Positions 42,386-51,081 of a stretch of DNA of 64,000 bases are shown in pieces. Location of the stretch: positions 1 through 64,000 of the forward strand of contig NZ_BMNE01000014.1 in the NCBI RefSeq assembly GCF_014646295.1, read 5' to 3'. Source of the DNA: Nocardia rhizosphaerihabitans (GTDB lineage: Bacteria > Actinomycetota > Actinomycetes > Mycobacteriales > Mycobacteriaceae). Every line of letters begins with the position of its first letter. Position 1 is the stretch's first letter. Both the position numbers and the translations under genes were made by a program. The notes under the pieces are model-generated. The model was not told the origin of the DNA. It made no database searches and saw only the letters and a list, made by a program, of their open reading frames with translations.

Positions 42386-43684
42386 ATGGCTATCGACGCC
42401 GATTATCTGCATTCGCTGGTGGACTGGAAACAGGGCAGAATCGGGCCCGAGATATTCGTCAGCGACGAGATCTACAAACTGGAACAGGAACGAATCTTCG
42501 GACGTTCCTGGCTGTTCCTCGCCCACGACAGCATGATTCCGAATCCGCACGACTTCTACGCCACCTACATGGGTAGCGACCCGGTGCTGGTCGTGCGGCA
42601 GCCCGACGGCGGCATCAAGGCGTTCCTGAACGTCTGTCGGCATCGGGGTATGCGAGTGTGCCGGGCGGAGGAGGGCAACGCCCGCTCGTTCATGTGCACC
42701 TATCACGGCTGGACCTACGACAGCGCGGGCAAGCTGGCCGGTGTCCCCAACCTCGAAGACGCGTACTTCAACAAACTCTCCCTCGAGGACAACGGCCTGG
42801 TCCAGGTCGCACAGGTGGACAGCTACAAGGGCTTGATCTTCGGCAACTTCGACGCCGCGGCGCCGGGGCTCGACGAATACCTGGGTGATCTGAAGTACTA
42901 CATCGACGGCTGGGTCGACCACGCCGCCGGTGGCATCGAAGTGCTCCCCGGCGCGATCAAATGGACGATCAACGCGAACTGGAAGCTGGCGGCGGAGCAA
43001 TTCGCCGGTGACACCTACCATGCCACGACGAGTCACCTGTCGTCGCTGCTGGCGTTCGGTCCCGGGTTCGACGCCAAGGACGGCGCGCACGTCTCCCTGC
43101 GCGAAGGACACGGGGAGAGCTTCCTGTTCGAGCGCCACACCCGCTTCGCCGACGATCCGCTCGGGCAATACAACGAGAAGAAGCGTCAGATCGCTCGCGA
43201 ACGGGTAGGCGATCGCGCCGACATGGTCGCCAACTTCAACGCCTTCCCGAACTTCTCGGGTCTGCCCGGCTCGGCCAACTTCCGGGTCTGGCATCCCAAG
43301 GGCCCCAACAAGTTCGAGATCTGGTCGTACACCGTGGTGGAAAAGGACGCGCCGCCGGAGGCCAAGCGAGCCCAGCAGATCTCGGCGTCGTTCACCGAAG
43401 GCGCCGCCGGTGTCGTCGAGACCGACGACGGCGAGAACTGGGGCATGATCGGCGGTATCCTCGAACACGGCCATCAGGCACGGAAGATGGCGTGGAACTA
43501 CGAAATGGGCCTGGGCACCGGCCGGGACCACCCGGAGTTCCCGGGTGAGTACTACGACTCGTTCTTCGGTGAAGCCGGTCAACGCGGCTTCTACCGGCGG
43601 TGGCTGGAGTTCATGACCACCGAGGCATGGCCGGCGATTCCCTCGGCAGTCACGGCAACCAATGATGCGAGCGTGGCGCGATGA
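42386..43684 (+). CDS. Rieske dioxygenase alpha subunit, system 2
   Basis: A 432-residue catalytic subunit of the toluene/biphenyl dioxygenase group. Rieske ligands are C84/H86 (NVCRHRGM) and C104/H107 (CTYHGWTYDS); the iron site is QFAGDTYHATTSHLS with D209, H212 and H217. The motif VETDDGENW near residue 365 supplies the usual aspartate. It is preceded by its ferredoxin and reductase and overlaps the beta subunit by four bases. AAGGGAGA lies ahead of the chosen ATG. Confidence 0.92.
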   Translation: MAIDADYLHSLVDWKQGRIGPEIFVSDEIYKLEQERIFGRSWLFLAHDSMIPNPHDFYATYMGSDPVLVVRQPDGGIKAFLNVCRHRGMRVCRAEEGNARSFMCTYHGWTYDSAGKLAGVPNLEDAYFNKLSLEDNGLVQVAQVDSYKGLIFGNFDAAAPGLDEYLGDLKYYIDGWVDHAAGGIEVLPGAIKWTINANWKLAAEQFAGDTYHATTSHLSSLLAFGPGFDAKDGAHVSLREGHGESFLFERHTRFADDPLGQYNEKKRQIARERVGDRADMVANFNAFPNFSGLPGSANFRVWHPKGPNKFEIWSYTVVEKDAPPEAKRAQQISASFTEGAAGVVETDDGENWGMIGGILEHGHQARKMAWNYEMGLGTGRDHPEFPGEYYDSFFGEAGQRGFYRRWLEFMTTEAWPAIPSAVTATNDASVAR

Positions 43685-44253
43685 CCGTGGAAGAGATCGT
43701 CACCTTCACCGCGGCCGGTGAACAGGAACGGATGCTGCTCCAGTATCGGGTCGAACAGTTCCTCTACCGCGAGGCGCAGTTGCTCGACCACTGGCAGTGG
43801 GGCGCATGGCTGGAGTTGTTCGCCGAGGACATCTTGTATTGGATGCCGGTACGCAAGAACCGGCTTCGTCGCCAGCGCGATCAGGACGAAGTGCCCGAAG
43901 GCATCGAGGTCGCCCATTTCTACGACAACATCGATTCGTTGCGGATGCGGGTGAACCAGATGCATTCCGGAACGCACTGGGCTGAGGATCCGCCGTCGCG
44001 GTGCCGGCATCTGATCTCGAACGTGATCGTCACCCCTCGTACCGGACACGACGCCGCCGCCGAATCGGCTGAGTACGACGTGTCGTCGAATTTTCTGCTC
44101 TATCGCAACCGTCTCGAATCCGAAACCGATATCTGGGCAGGCGAACGGCGCGATCTGCTCCGCGTCACGCGCAGCGGTTTCGAGATCGCGAAGCGAACCA
44201 TCCTGCTGGATCAGAACGTCGTGCAGTCGAAGAACCTGAGTGTGCTGTTCTAG
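43681..44253 (+). CDS. Aromatic dioxygenase beta subunit, system 2
   Basis: A 190-residue small subunit of the same oxygenase: REAQLLDHWQWGAWLELFAE, YWMPVRKNRL, HWAEDPPSRCRHLISNVIV and the C-terminal RDLLRVTRSGFEIAKRTILL follow the family pattern. ATGA links it to the alpha gene, so the two are made in equal amounts. No catalytic residues are expected in this structural subunit. Confidence 0.92.
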   Translation: MTVEEIVTFTAAGEQERMLLQYRVEQFLYREAQLLDHWQWGAWLELFAEDILYWMPVRKNRLRRQRDQDEVPEGIEVAHFYDNIDSLRMRVNQMHSGTHWAEDPPSRCRHLISNVIVTPRTGHDAAAESAEYDVSSNFLLYRNRLESETDIWAGERRDLLRVTRSGFEIAKRTILLDQNVVQSKNLSVLF

Positions 44254-44325
44254 CTGATCTCTCCGCGCGCGACTCGTCGCGAACCAACCCACCGCGGCCT
44301 CCCGGCCCGAAGGAGATGAATTGTC

Positions 44326-45498
44326 ATGGTAGTAACCGATATCGGTGGTTCCACCGACCTGGAGCTGCATGAGACGCTCGTCGCGCGCGCGCGAGCCATT
44401 GCACCGCAGATCCGGGAGCGCGCGGCGATCACGGAGGCGTTGCGCGCGGTTCCGCGCGACTCGATCGACGAGATCGTGGCCGCGGGGCTGGGTGGTCGAA
44501 TTCTCGCGCCGCGCAAGTACGGCGGTGACGAACTCTCGCTCGACACCATGTACGAGGTGTCGGTGGAGCTCGGCCGGGCGTGTGCGTCTACGGCGTGGTG
44601 CGCCGCGCTGCTTCCGCACGACGCTCACATGGTCGGCTTCTTCCCGGCACCGGCGCAGGAGGCGGTCTGGGCCGAGGGGCCGGACACGAACGTCGCCGCC
44701 TCGCTGGCCCCAGCAGCGACAGTGGACAAGGTCGACGGTGGCTATCGGCTGACCGGCAGGCACGGATTCGCCAGCGGCGTCGATCACGCCTCCTGGGTGA
44801 TCGTCAGCGGCCTGATCAAGGAAGGCGGGCGGCCCGCGAATCACCACTTCCTCGTCGCGCCGGGTGACTACTCGATCGAGGACGACTGGTACGCCGCCGG
44901 CATGCGCGGAACCGGCAGCAAGACGATCGTCGTCGAGGACATCTTCGTGCCCGAGGACTTCGTGCTGCCTGCGGCCGCACTGGTGGCGGGGGAGGGCCCG
45001 GGTAGCGTCTCGAATCCGGGCCCGCTCTATCGACAGCCCCTCGCACTGCACGCCGGGCTGACCTTCCTCGGCCCAATGGTGGGGACGGCGCTGGACGCCA
45101 ACGACCACTTCCTCGAGTGGGCGCGCGGGCGAGCGCTGACCGCGGGTTCGGAGGTAGTCCAGGAGGCTGTCGCCAGGACGGCGGCCGATCTCGCGTCGGC
45201 CCAGTCGACGATCCGGCGAATCCTGCAGGTGGCGAGGACATCCGAGCGCCTCGAGATCGCCGATCGTGCCGAAATCCTGCGGGACTACAACCGGGTGGCC
45301 GAGCTGCTCGTGGGTTCGGTCGATCGGCTGTTCGCGCTCAGCGGCACCTCCGGGTTCAAGGAGTCGAGCCCGATGCAGCAGCGGTGGCGCGATATCCACA
45401 TGATGGCCAGTCATGTCTCGTTCACCCGCGCCAACCTCCAGCACTACGGCCGCATCGTGCTCGGCCTCGAACGCGACCCGAAGCTCGTCGTGTTCTGA
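44326..45498 (+). CDS. Two-component flavin-dependent hydroxylase, oxygenase part (HsaA-like)
   Basis: A 390-residue protein of the acyl-CoA-dehydrogenase fold in the HsaA / p-hydroxyphenylacetate-hydroxylase C2 group, which uses free reduced flavin and O2 to ortho-hydroxylate phenols. Family marks include ILAPRKYGGDELSLDTMYEV, GFASGVDHASWVIVSG, AAGMRGTGSKTIVVEDIFVP and FALSGTSGFKESSPMQQRWR. The reductase may be the NAD(P)H:FMN oxidoreductase two genes downstream. An extradiol dioxygenase follows at once, so hydroxylation then ring cleavage is a coherent reading. A paralogue lies at 54513-55673. Confidence 0.87.
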   Translation: MVVTDIGGSTDLELHETLVARARAIAPQIRERAAITEALRAVPRDSIDEIVAAGLGGRILAPRKYGGDELSLDTMYEVSVELGRACASTAWCAALLPHDAHMVGFFPAPAQEAVWAEGPDTNVAASLAPAATVDKVDGGYRLTGRHGFASGVDHASWVIVSGLIKEGGRPANHHFLVAPGDYSIEDDWYAAGMRGTGSKTIVVEDIFVPEDFVLPAAALVAGEGPGSVSNPGPLYRQPLALHAGLTFLGPMVGTALDANDHFLEWARGRALTAGSEVVQEAVARTAADLASAQSTIRRILQVARTSERLEIADRAEILRDYNRVAELLVGSVDRLFALSGTSGFKESSPMQQRWRDIHMMASHVSFTRANLQHYGRIVLGLERDPKLVVF

Positions 45499-45562
45499 GG
45501 CCCGCCATGCCGGCACTTCACCAAATCCCCCTTAATCAAGGCCTCAGGAAAGAAGAAGATCC

Positions 45563-46453
45563 ATGGCCGCTGTGAGTCAGCTCAGCTACGTCGTCGGGAC
45601 ATCCAGTGATGTGCCGGGGTGGAAGAAGTACGCGACGGAAGTCCTAGGGCTGGAGGTCTCGCGCGACAGCGAAGACAACCTGCTCTACGTTCGTGCCGAC
45701 GACCGTCACCACCGCATCGGTGTTCGCGCCGGTCACGACGACGATGTCGCGTATGTCGGATGGGATGTCCCGTCGAAAGCCGCACTCGAGTCCGCTGCCG
45801 CTCAGCTCGATGCCGCAGGCATCGCGGTGACCACCGGCACGCCCGAAGAAGCAGCCGATCGACGAGTCATGGAATTCGTCCACTTCGTGTGCCCGTACTC
45901 GGGAGTCCGCATGGAGCTCGTCCTCGGACACGAGAAGGTATTCCTGCCCAAGTTCCGGCCCGCCCGCGACCTGGCCGGGTTCAACATGGGCGAGGCGGGA
46001 ATGGGCCACGTCGTGCTCTATGCCGAGGACATCCTCGGCGCGGCCGAATTCTATTCTCGAGTACTGGGTTTCGGTGTGAGCGACTTCGCCCATATTCCGA
46101 AGGTGGGGCCGTTCGCGGTCTTTCTGCACTGCAATGCCCGCCATCACTCGCTGGCGTTCATGCACATCCCCGGGGCGCCACGAAAAATTCAGCATGTCAT
46201 GTTCGAGACCGTCACCATGGACGACGTCGGCCACAGCTATGACCTGTGTCTGGATCGGGGCATCACCTCGACCTCGACCGGGCGGCACCACAACGATCAT
46301 GTCTTCTCGTTCTACTTTCAGAATCCTTCCGGGTGGCATTTCGAGTACGGTTGGGGGCCGCGGACCGTCGATCCCGAGACCTGGACCGCCGAAAACTACT
46401 TGCTGGGGCCGGGTTTCGCGTGGGGGCACGACGGCCTCATGAAGATGGTCTGA
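45563..46453 (+). CDS. Extradiol ring-cleavage dioxygenase (BphC type), enzyme 2
   Basis: A 296-residue two-module type I extradiol dioxygenase. Iron ligands are H149 (GMGHVVLYA), H211 (KIQHVMFETV) and E261 (GWHFEYGWGP), with conserved NARHHSLAFM and TGRHHNDHVFSFYF. It probably acts on the catechol made by the hydroxylase directly upstream, as HsaC follows HsaA in steroid degradation. It differs clearly from enzyme 1 at 39782-40636, which suggests two different catechols. Confidence 0.9.
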   Translation: MAAVSQLSYVVGTSSDVPGWKKYATEVLGLEVSRDSEDNLLYVRADDRHHRIGVRAGHDDDVAYVGWDVPSKAALESAAAQLDAAGIAVTTGTPEEAADRRVMEFVHFVCPYSGVRMELVLGHEKVFLPKFRPARDLAGFNMGEAGMGHVVLYAEDILGAAEFYSRVLGFGVSDFAHIPKVGPFAVFLHCNARHHSLAFMHIPGAPRKIQHVMFETVTMDDVGHSYDLCLDRGITSTSTGRHHNDHVFSFYFQNPSGWHFEYGWGPRTVDPETWTAENYLLGPGFAWGHDGLMKMV

Positions 46454-46463
46454 GGAGTCGGCA

Positions 46464-47024
46464 GTGCAGCCATTCATCGTCGGTCTCGGCGGAACCGTGC
46501 GAGCGCAGTCGTCGACAGAGTCGGCCTTGCGTATCGCGCTGGATGCCGCGAAGGACAACGGCGCGCGGACCGAACTCTTCGGTGGCAGTGCGCTCGCGCG
46601 TCTGCCGATGTACGACCCGGACAGTCCGAAAGTCGAAGAGGCGCAGCGGCTGGTCGACGCGCTCCGGCGCGCGGACGGGGTGATCATCGCCTCGCCGGGA
46701 TACCACGGCTCCGTCTCGGGCCTGGTCAAGAACGCGCTGGACTACGTCGAAGACCTTCGTGAGGACGACAATCCGTACCTGTCGGGCCGTGCGGTCGGCT
46801 GTGTCACGACGGCGTACGGCTGGCAGGCGGCGGTGACCACGCTGCAGACGCTGCGCAGCATCGTCCACGCATTGCGTGGGTGGCCGACACCGCTGGGTGC
46901 GGCGATCAATTCGGCGTCGACCCGCGTCGCGTACGGGCAGCAGACCGATGAACAGGTCGCCTTTCAGCTCACCACAGTGGGGCGAGAAGTCTGTGCCGCG
47001 CGGGATACCGCGCGCACGCCGTAA
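46464..47024 (+). CDS. NAD(P)H-dependent FMN reductase
   Basis: A 186-residue flavodoxin-fold FMN reductase. The flavin-binding region is ASPGYHGSVSGLVKNALDYV. The start is GTG with GGAG seven bases ahead, ten bases after the dioxygenase. It is the best candidate to supply reduced flavin to the HsaA-like hydroxylase, although the usual partner in that group (HsaB) belongs to a different flavin-reductase fold. A strong terminator follows at 47075-47109. Confidence 0.87.
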   Translation: MQPFIVGLGGTVRAQSSTESALRIALDAAKDNGARTELFGGSALARLPMYDPDSPKVEEAQRLVDALRRADGVIIASPGYHGSVSGLVKNALDYVEDLREDDNPYLSGRAVGCVTTAYGWQAAVTTLQTLRSIVHALRGWPTPLGAAINSASTRVAYGQQTDEQVAFQLTTVGREVCAARDTARTP

Positions 47025-47074
47025 CCCACAATCCAGCGGTCGTGCCCCGGGCACAGCATCCTCGCAGTACAGAG

Positions 47075-47109
47075 TCGCCCTGGTCCTCGCAAGTCGAGGG
47101 CCAGGGCGA
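47075..47109. terminator. Strong hairpin terminator between convergent genes
   Basis: A 15-base stem (47075-47089 with 47095-47109, one G-T pair) and a five-base loop lie between the convergent FMN-reductase and SDR genes. No long T run follows, so it is a GC-rich hairpin of the actinobacterial kind serving both directions. Confidence 0.75.
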
Positions 47110-47130
47110 TTCGCGTCCACGCGGGCAGGC

Positions 47131-47931
47131 CTACGCGTCTTCGAAGATGGCGAAATGCTTTCCGGCGGTGAGCCCGCCGTCGACAGCCAATACCGCCCCG
47201 GTGATATAGCTCGCCGCGTCGGAGGCGAGGAAGACCGCGGGTCGAGCGATTTCCGCCGGCTCGGCGAAGCGCTTCATCGGGCACAATCCGTCGATCATGG
47301 AGTCGTGACCGGGTACCCGGTCAAGGTACTCCCGGATGCGGGGAGTCATGGTGCTCCCTGGGCAGATCGCATTGACCCGGATGCTGTCCGCGGCGTAGTC
47401 CATCGCCATGTTCTTGGTCAGGAGCAGTACTCCGCCCTTGGCAGCGCTATAGGCGGCGCACCGATTCTCGGCGAGCAGGCCCGCGGTGGACGAGACATTG
47501 ACGATGCTCCCGCCGCCGGCTCGGCGAAGCTCGGGAATCACCGCCTTCGAGCAGCGATACACGGAGGTCAGGTTGATATCGATCATTCGGTACCAATCCG
47601 TGTCGTCCATCTCGTCGACGCGCCTGGGCAAGCTGGCGCCCGCCACATTGAACAGCGCGTCGACCCGACCGTAACTGTCGAGCGCGGCCGCCACGGCCTG
47701 CGACATCGCGTCCGGAGCGGTGACGTCAACAGTCGCCCATACAGATTCGCCGCGAGCCTGTCGGATCGACCGGGCTGTGGCTTCGGCCGAGTCGGCGTGC
47801 AGGTCCGCGGCGACGACGATGCCGCCTTGCGCTGCCCATTCCAGCGCGATCGCCCGCCCGATGCCCGCGCCGGCGGCGGTAACAATCGCTGTTCGTCCGG
47901 ACAATGGCAATTCCGGAATAGAAGTCAACAT
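47131..47931 (-). CDS. Short-chain dehydrogenase/reductase
   Basis: A 266-residue classical SDR. The NAD(P) site is AIVTAAGAGIGRAIALEWAA, the catalytic serine is in VNVSSTAGLL and the Tyr-x3-Lys is in AAYSAAKGGVLLLT. The C-terminal ITGAVLAVDGGLTAGKHFAI is typical of 3-oxoacyl-reductase-like and dihydrodiol-dehydrogenase-like members. The acidic residue after the second beta strand (AADLHADS) suggests NAD+ use. It is divergent from Rieske system 3 and may oxidise its dihydrodiol product. Confidence 0.85.
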   Translation of the reverse strand: MLTSIPELPLSGRTAIVTAAGAGIGRAIALEWAAQGGIVVAADLHADSAEATARSIRQARGESVWATVDVTAPDAMSQAVAAALDSYGRVDALFNVAGASLPRRVDEMDDTDWYRMIDINLTSVYRCSKAVIPELRRAGGGSIVNVSSTAGLLAENRCAAYSAAKGGVLLLTKNMAMDYAADSIRVNAICPGSTMTPRIREYLDRVPGHDSMIDGLCPMKRFAEPAEIARPAVFLASDAASYITGAVLAVDGGLTAGKHFAIFEDA

Positions 47932-47982
47932 GTCAACTCGGCCTTTCCATCATGTGGCACAATAATTTTCGGGTTTCAGGGG

Positions 47983-48011
47983 TTGACCCGGAGTGGATGA
48001 AATCATAGTAT
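47983..48011 (+). promoter_or_regulatory. Sigma-70-type promoter for Rieske system 3
   Basis: TTGACC (47983-47988), a 17-base spacer and TAGTAT (48006-48011) form a near-consensus promoter about 110 bases ahead of the oxygenase start. The 193-base divergent gap contains no gene. Confidence 0.6.
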
Positions 48012-48124
48012 TTCCGACAACGGCAATGGAATTGTTCTGAGCGCCGGAATCATCGTGACGGATCGGCTGTGGCCCGCTGAGCGCACCGGCGACCGTCGGA
48101 ATAATAGATGCGGAGGCAACTCGC

Positions 48125-49321
48125 ATGGTGAATGCCACCGACAGGGATACTGCGACCGAGTACGAGCAGGTTCGTGCTTCGATCGCTGCCCGGTTCACCA
48201 ACCCCCTCGATCTACCCAAAGAGATATTCTCGGATACTTCGGTGTATCGAGAGGAGCTGGACCGGATTTTCTACGGTCCGTACTGGCACCCGGTCGCGCA
48301 TCGCGCGGAATTGGGCGAGGTGAACAGCTTCAAGACAACATGGCTCGGCGAAGTCCCGATCCTCGTCAGTCGAGGGGCCGACGACCGGATCCGCGCCTTT
48401 GTGAACACGTGCACACACCGTGGAACACTACTCGAGCAGCGCGCGGTCGGGGTTGCGGAAGAGTTTCAGTGCCCATACCATCGCTGGCTGTTCAACAGTG
48501 GTGGCGAGTTCTGCGGGGCGCCGGGGGAGCGGGAGTTCCGTTCCGATTTCGATCGGAAGGATTACGCGCTCCCCGAGCTGAGAGTTTCCGAGATCGCCGG
48601 TTTGATATTCGTCACCAGGCACCCGGACACTCCACTGCTGGAGGCCTTCCTGGGTGAGTGCGCCGACCCGGTGCGTGACTGCTTGCTCGACGACGGCGAG
48701 CTCACGCTGCTCGGCTACCAGAAGGTCGTCTACAAGACCAACTGGAAGACCTACTTCGACAACGACTTCTACCATGCGCCGCTGTTGCACACGGGATTTC
48801 GAATTCTCGGCTGGCAGGGCGGCAAAGGCGATGTTCGGATCACCCAGCCTACCGGTCACTTCTCGGTGGGCTACCAAAGTACGCCGTACGTCGACAACGG
48901 ATATCTGGCGGATCCGAGCGTCGTCCAATTCCGCGGAACAGATGACCGCGCACGGGTGGTGGCGCTACGCCCGGTCACGGTGCTCACCAAGCACGTCGAC
49001 ACCATCAATATCCGATTCGCGCGTCCGCGCGGTGTCGACCGCACGGAGGTCAGCTACGCGTTCTTCGGACACGTCAGCGACACCGACGAGTACCGCGCGC
49101 ACCGTGTCCGTCAAGCATCGAACCTGTTGGGCCCCAGTGGATTCATCACCATCGAGGACGCCGCCGTGTTCAACCGCCAGCAGATGACCGCCACCGACGG
49201 CACCCTGGCGCGGTTCGTCAAGGGCGTCGACGGATGTCCAGAAGACGCCACTCAGAACGACGAGATCGGCAACACCGTCGGCTGGGCCAACTACCGGAAG
49301 GTGATGGGTTTTGATCACTGA
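48125..49321 (+). CDS. Rieske oxygenase alpha subunit, system 3
   Basis: A 398-residue terminal oxygenase. Rieske ligands are C96/H98 (NTCTHRGT) and C116/H119 (QCPYHRWLF). The catalytic iron region is YFDNDFYHAPLLHTGF with H217 and H222 and the bridging D214. It is shorter and clearly diverged from systems 1 and 2, nearer the compact alpha subunits of salicylate/benzoate-like or anthranilate-like oxygenases, but its substrate cannot be assigned. GGAGG precedes the ATG. Its end overlaps the beta subunit by 11 bases. Confidence 0.88.
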   Translation: MVNATDRDTATEYEQVRASIAARFTNPLDLPKEIFSDTSVYREELDRIFYGPYWHPVAHRAELGEVNSFKTTWLGEVPILVSRGADDRIRAFVNTCTHRGTLLEQRAVGVAEEFQCPYHRWLFNSGGEFCGAPGEREFRSDFDRKDYALPELRVSEIAGLIFVTRHPDTPLLEAFLGECADPVRDCLLDDGELTLLGYQKVVYKTNWKTYFDNDFYHAPLLHTGFRILGWQGGKGDVRITQPTGHFSVGYQSTPYVDNGYLADPSVVQFRGTDDRARVVALRPVTVLTKHVDTINIRFARPRGVDRTEVSYAFFGHVSDTDEYRAHRVRQASNLLGPSGFITIEDAAVFNRQQMTATDGTLARFVKGVDGCPEDATQNDEIGNTVGWANYRKVMGFDH

Positions 49322-49793
49322 GACTGCCACCGATATGCGCGCTGTCGACGACCTGCTCGGCCGATACGCCGAAGTCCTCGACGACCAGGACTGGCAACGG
49401 TGGCCCGACCTGTTCGCCGACGAATGCTCCTACACCGTGCACACTCTCGACAACCTCGCGCTCGGACTGCCGTTGGCCTACATGTACGACGACAATCGCG
49501 CCCGGGTGCTGGACCGCATCAAGTTCATCACCGAGGTGTGGGCGGGAACCATCGAGCCTTATCGAACTCGGCACGTTACGCAACGAACGCGAGCATTGCC
49601 CGCTGGCGACGGCCGATGGAACATCCGCTCGAACTTCCAGGTGAGTTACTCCGAGAACGACGTGCTGTCCGGGATGTTGGCCACCGGGTACTACGAGGAC
49701 GTCGTCGAGATCTCTGACGACAGAGCTCGGTTCGTCAGTCGCGCGGTGCGTCTGGACAGCATGCCGGCGCGGTATCTGGTGTATCCGCTGTAA
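49311..49793 (+). CDS. Aromatic oxygenase beta subunit, system 3
   Basis: A 160-residue SnoaL-fold small subunit (YAEVLDDQDWQRWPDLFADE, YRTRHVTQRTRALPAGDGRW, then NIRSNFQVSYSENDV). TTG at 49311 is chosen because GGAAGGTG lies seven bases ahead and it couples with the alpha stop at 49321; an ATG at 49334 would trim seven or eight residues. It pairs with the alpha subunit upstream. No ferredoxin or reductase is encoded nearby. Confidence 0.83.
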   Translation: MITETATDMRAVDDLLGRYAEVLDDQDWQRWPDLFADECSYTVHTLDNLALGLPLAYMYDDNRARVLDRIKFITEVWAGTIEPYRTRHVTQRTRALPAGDGRWNIRSNFQVSYSENDVLSGMLATGYYEDVVEISDDRARFVSRAVRLDSMPARYLVYPL

Positions 49794-49806
49794 GGGAGGC
49801 GGCGCG

Positions 49807-50136
49807 GTGAGCATTCCGGACCAAGGCGGCCCCACTCGAACAACCCGGGTATTGCGGATCTGCGCGTTCGTTGAGCGGGAGCGGTTCTCTCGAGCTCAGG
49901 CGGGAGTTGTGGTCGCACGAGGAGCCCGGATCCGCATCGACACGCGCACTCTTCTGGCGCGAGTCACGCGGGCCGCACCTCTCGGCGTTCAGGGATTCTG
50001 GTTGTCTCGGGTGGACCTGGCGTCCCGCCACCGCGACGAGCACACCGGACAAGCCGGGGACTTCGCGGCGGATTCCACGCCCAGTGCCGCCGAACCGTCC
50101 CATGCGCGGAGGAGGACCGCATTGTTGTCGTTCTGA
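49807..50136 (+). CDS. Possible hypothetical protein, 109 aa
   Basis: An open frame from GTG with a good ribosome-binding site (AGGGAGG) 14 bases after the beta subunit. The sequence is arginine-rich and matches no family I know, so it may be non-coding or a decayed gene. It is kept at low confidence because of the ribosome-binding site and operon-like spacing. Otherwise nothing is seen in 49794-50168. Confidence 0.25.
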   Translation: MSIPDQGGPTRTTRVLRICAFVERERFSRAQAGVVVARGARIRIDTRTLLARVTRAAPLGVQGFWLSRVDLASRHRDEHTGQAGDFAADSTPSAAEPSHARRRTALLSF

Positions 50137-50168
50137 CTCCCCTGTGAACGAAATCGGGTAGTTCCCTG

Positions 50169-50369
50169 ATGACCACGCCAGCACCCTTCGATCCCGAACC
50201 CATGGGCCATGACCGTAACGATGCCCATGGACCCATCCACTTCGACGTCGCGGCGACGACGTTGTTGATGGTCACCGAGCACTGCTGTATCGAGCGCTGC
50301 TATCTGCGGGAAACCCGAGCGATGGCAATGGGCTACCCACTGGGCATGCCGAGTGGGGGCCCGCGATAA
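50169..50369 (+). CDS. Small hypothetical protein, 66 aa
   Basis: An ATG-started frame whose TAA stop overlaps the next ATG by one base (TAATG at 50367-50371). No family is recognised. The C-terminal part has two cysteines near CCIERCYLRE. The overlap with the following frame is the main reason to think it is translated. Confidence 0.38.
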   Translation: MTTPAPFDPEPMGHDRNDAHGPIHFDVAATTLLMVTEHCCIERCYLRETRAMAMGYPLGMPSGGPR

Positions 50370-50569
50370 TGGTGACCGTCATCGGGATCTCACTCGCGCA
50401 GCTGGCGATCTTCTTCACCACCGCTTGGATGTTGAGCATCGCGAAGCAGACATCCGTCCGCCATCGCATCGCGCGCTTCTATCGCCGCTGGGTGGTCATC
50501 TTGCTCGAGGCCGCAGATAGGCCGAACGACCCAGACACCTGCCCAGCTGATCGCCACCTCAGCACATGA
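50369..50569 (+). CDS. Small membrane protein, 66 aa
   Basis: One strong predicted transmembrane helix at about residues 3-23 (TVIGISLAQLAIFFTTAWML) is followed by a basic cytoplasmic tail. It is linked by TAATG to the gene before and by ATGA to the one after, the pattern of a small coupled operon, as seen in actinobacterial mobile elements. The function is unknown. Confidence 0.42.
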   Translation: MVTVIGISLAQLAIFFTTAWMLSIAKQTSVRHRIARFYRRWVVILLEAADRPNDPDTCPADRHLST

Positions 50570-50778
50570 TCGGACTGGCGTTGGGCCGGCGCACGGGCAC
50601 TGAGATCACCTGGGTCTTCGATCAGGCGGTCAAGGCTCACCAGAAGCGGGTGGATGCGGGGCGTCCGGCCCGTGGGACCTGGCCGGGCTATGTGAGAGCG
50701 TGGTTGTGTGGCGGCCGCTGGTGCTCGGGCCACAATCGTGCGAGCACCTACCGGGGCGTGGCGCGTAGGGGCCTCTGA
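50566..50778 (+). CDS. Small basic hypothetical protein, 70 aa
   Basis: The third member of the overlapping trio, with ATGA overlap to the membrane protein. It is rich in arginine, glycine and tryptophan (GTWPGYVRAWLCGGRWCSGH) with two cysteines and a histidine at the C-terminus that could bind a metal. No family is recognised. It may be a real short protein or chance coding. Confidence 0.35.
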   Translation: MIGLALGRRTGTEITWVFDQAVKAHQKRVDAGRPARGTWPGYVRAWLCGGRWCSGHNRASTYRGVARRGL

Positions 50779-51081
50779 CGCGGAGACAGCGCGCCAGTGT
50801 CGCGGGCAGCTCCGACTCGCTGCGATCGTTGGGTCGGTCGGAGTGTGAATGCCCGGATCCACGCCGAGCTCACACAGGTGACATCCCCGAGATTCGGTCG
50901 ATGCGCCGCGTCGCGCAGTCGGCGCATCCCGGTCCGAGGTCGACATGTCAGCTCGGAGCCTTCGACCGGACCTTTGGCTCCTTGCCTCGGTCATCCTCAC
51001 TACTGCCAGGCGGGGCTGCGGTGAGGGTGACAGGACGCCGTCGACAGGTTCGAGTTGGGAGTGGCGGGGCCGTTCGGTCGG
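50779..51081. other. Region without recognisable gene
   Basis: Open frames here are short, overlap on all strands and look like GC-rich shadows. No repeat or RNA gene was seen. It separates the small trio from the leftward lsr2 gene. Confidence 0.5.

Noticed and set aside
43591..45516. Open frame of 641 codons on the minus strand
   Set aside because: It runs antisense across the beta subunit and the HsaA-like hydroxylase and has no recognisable domain.
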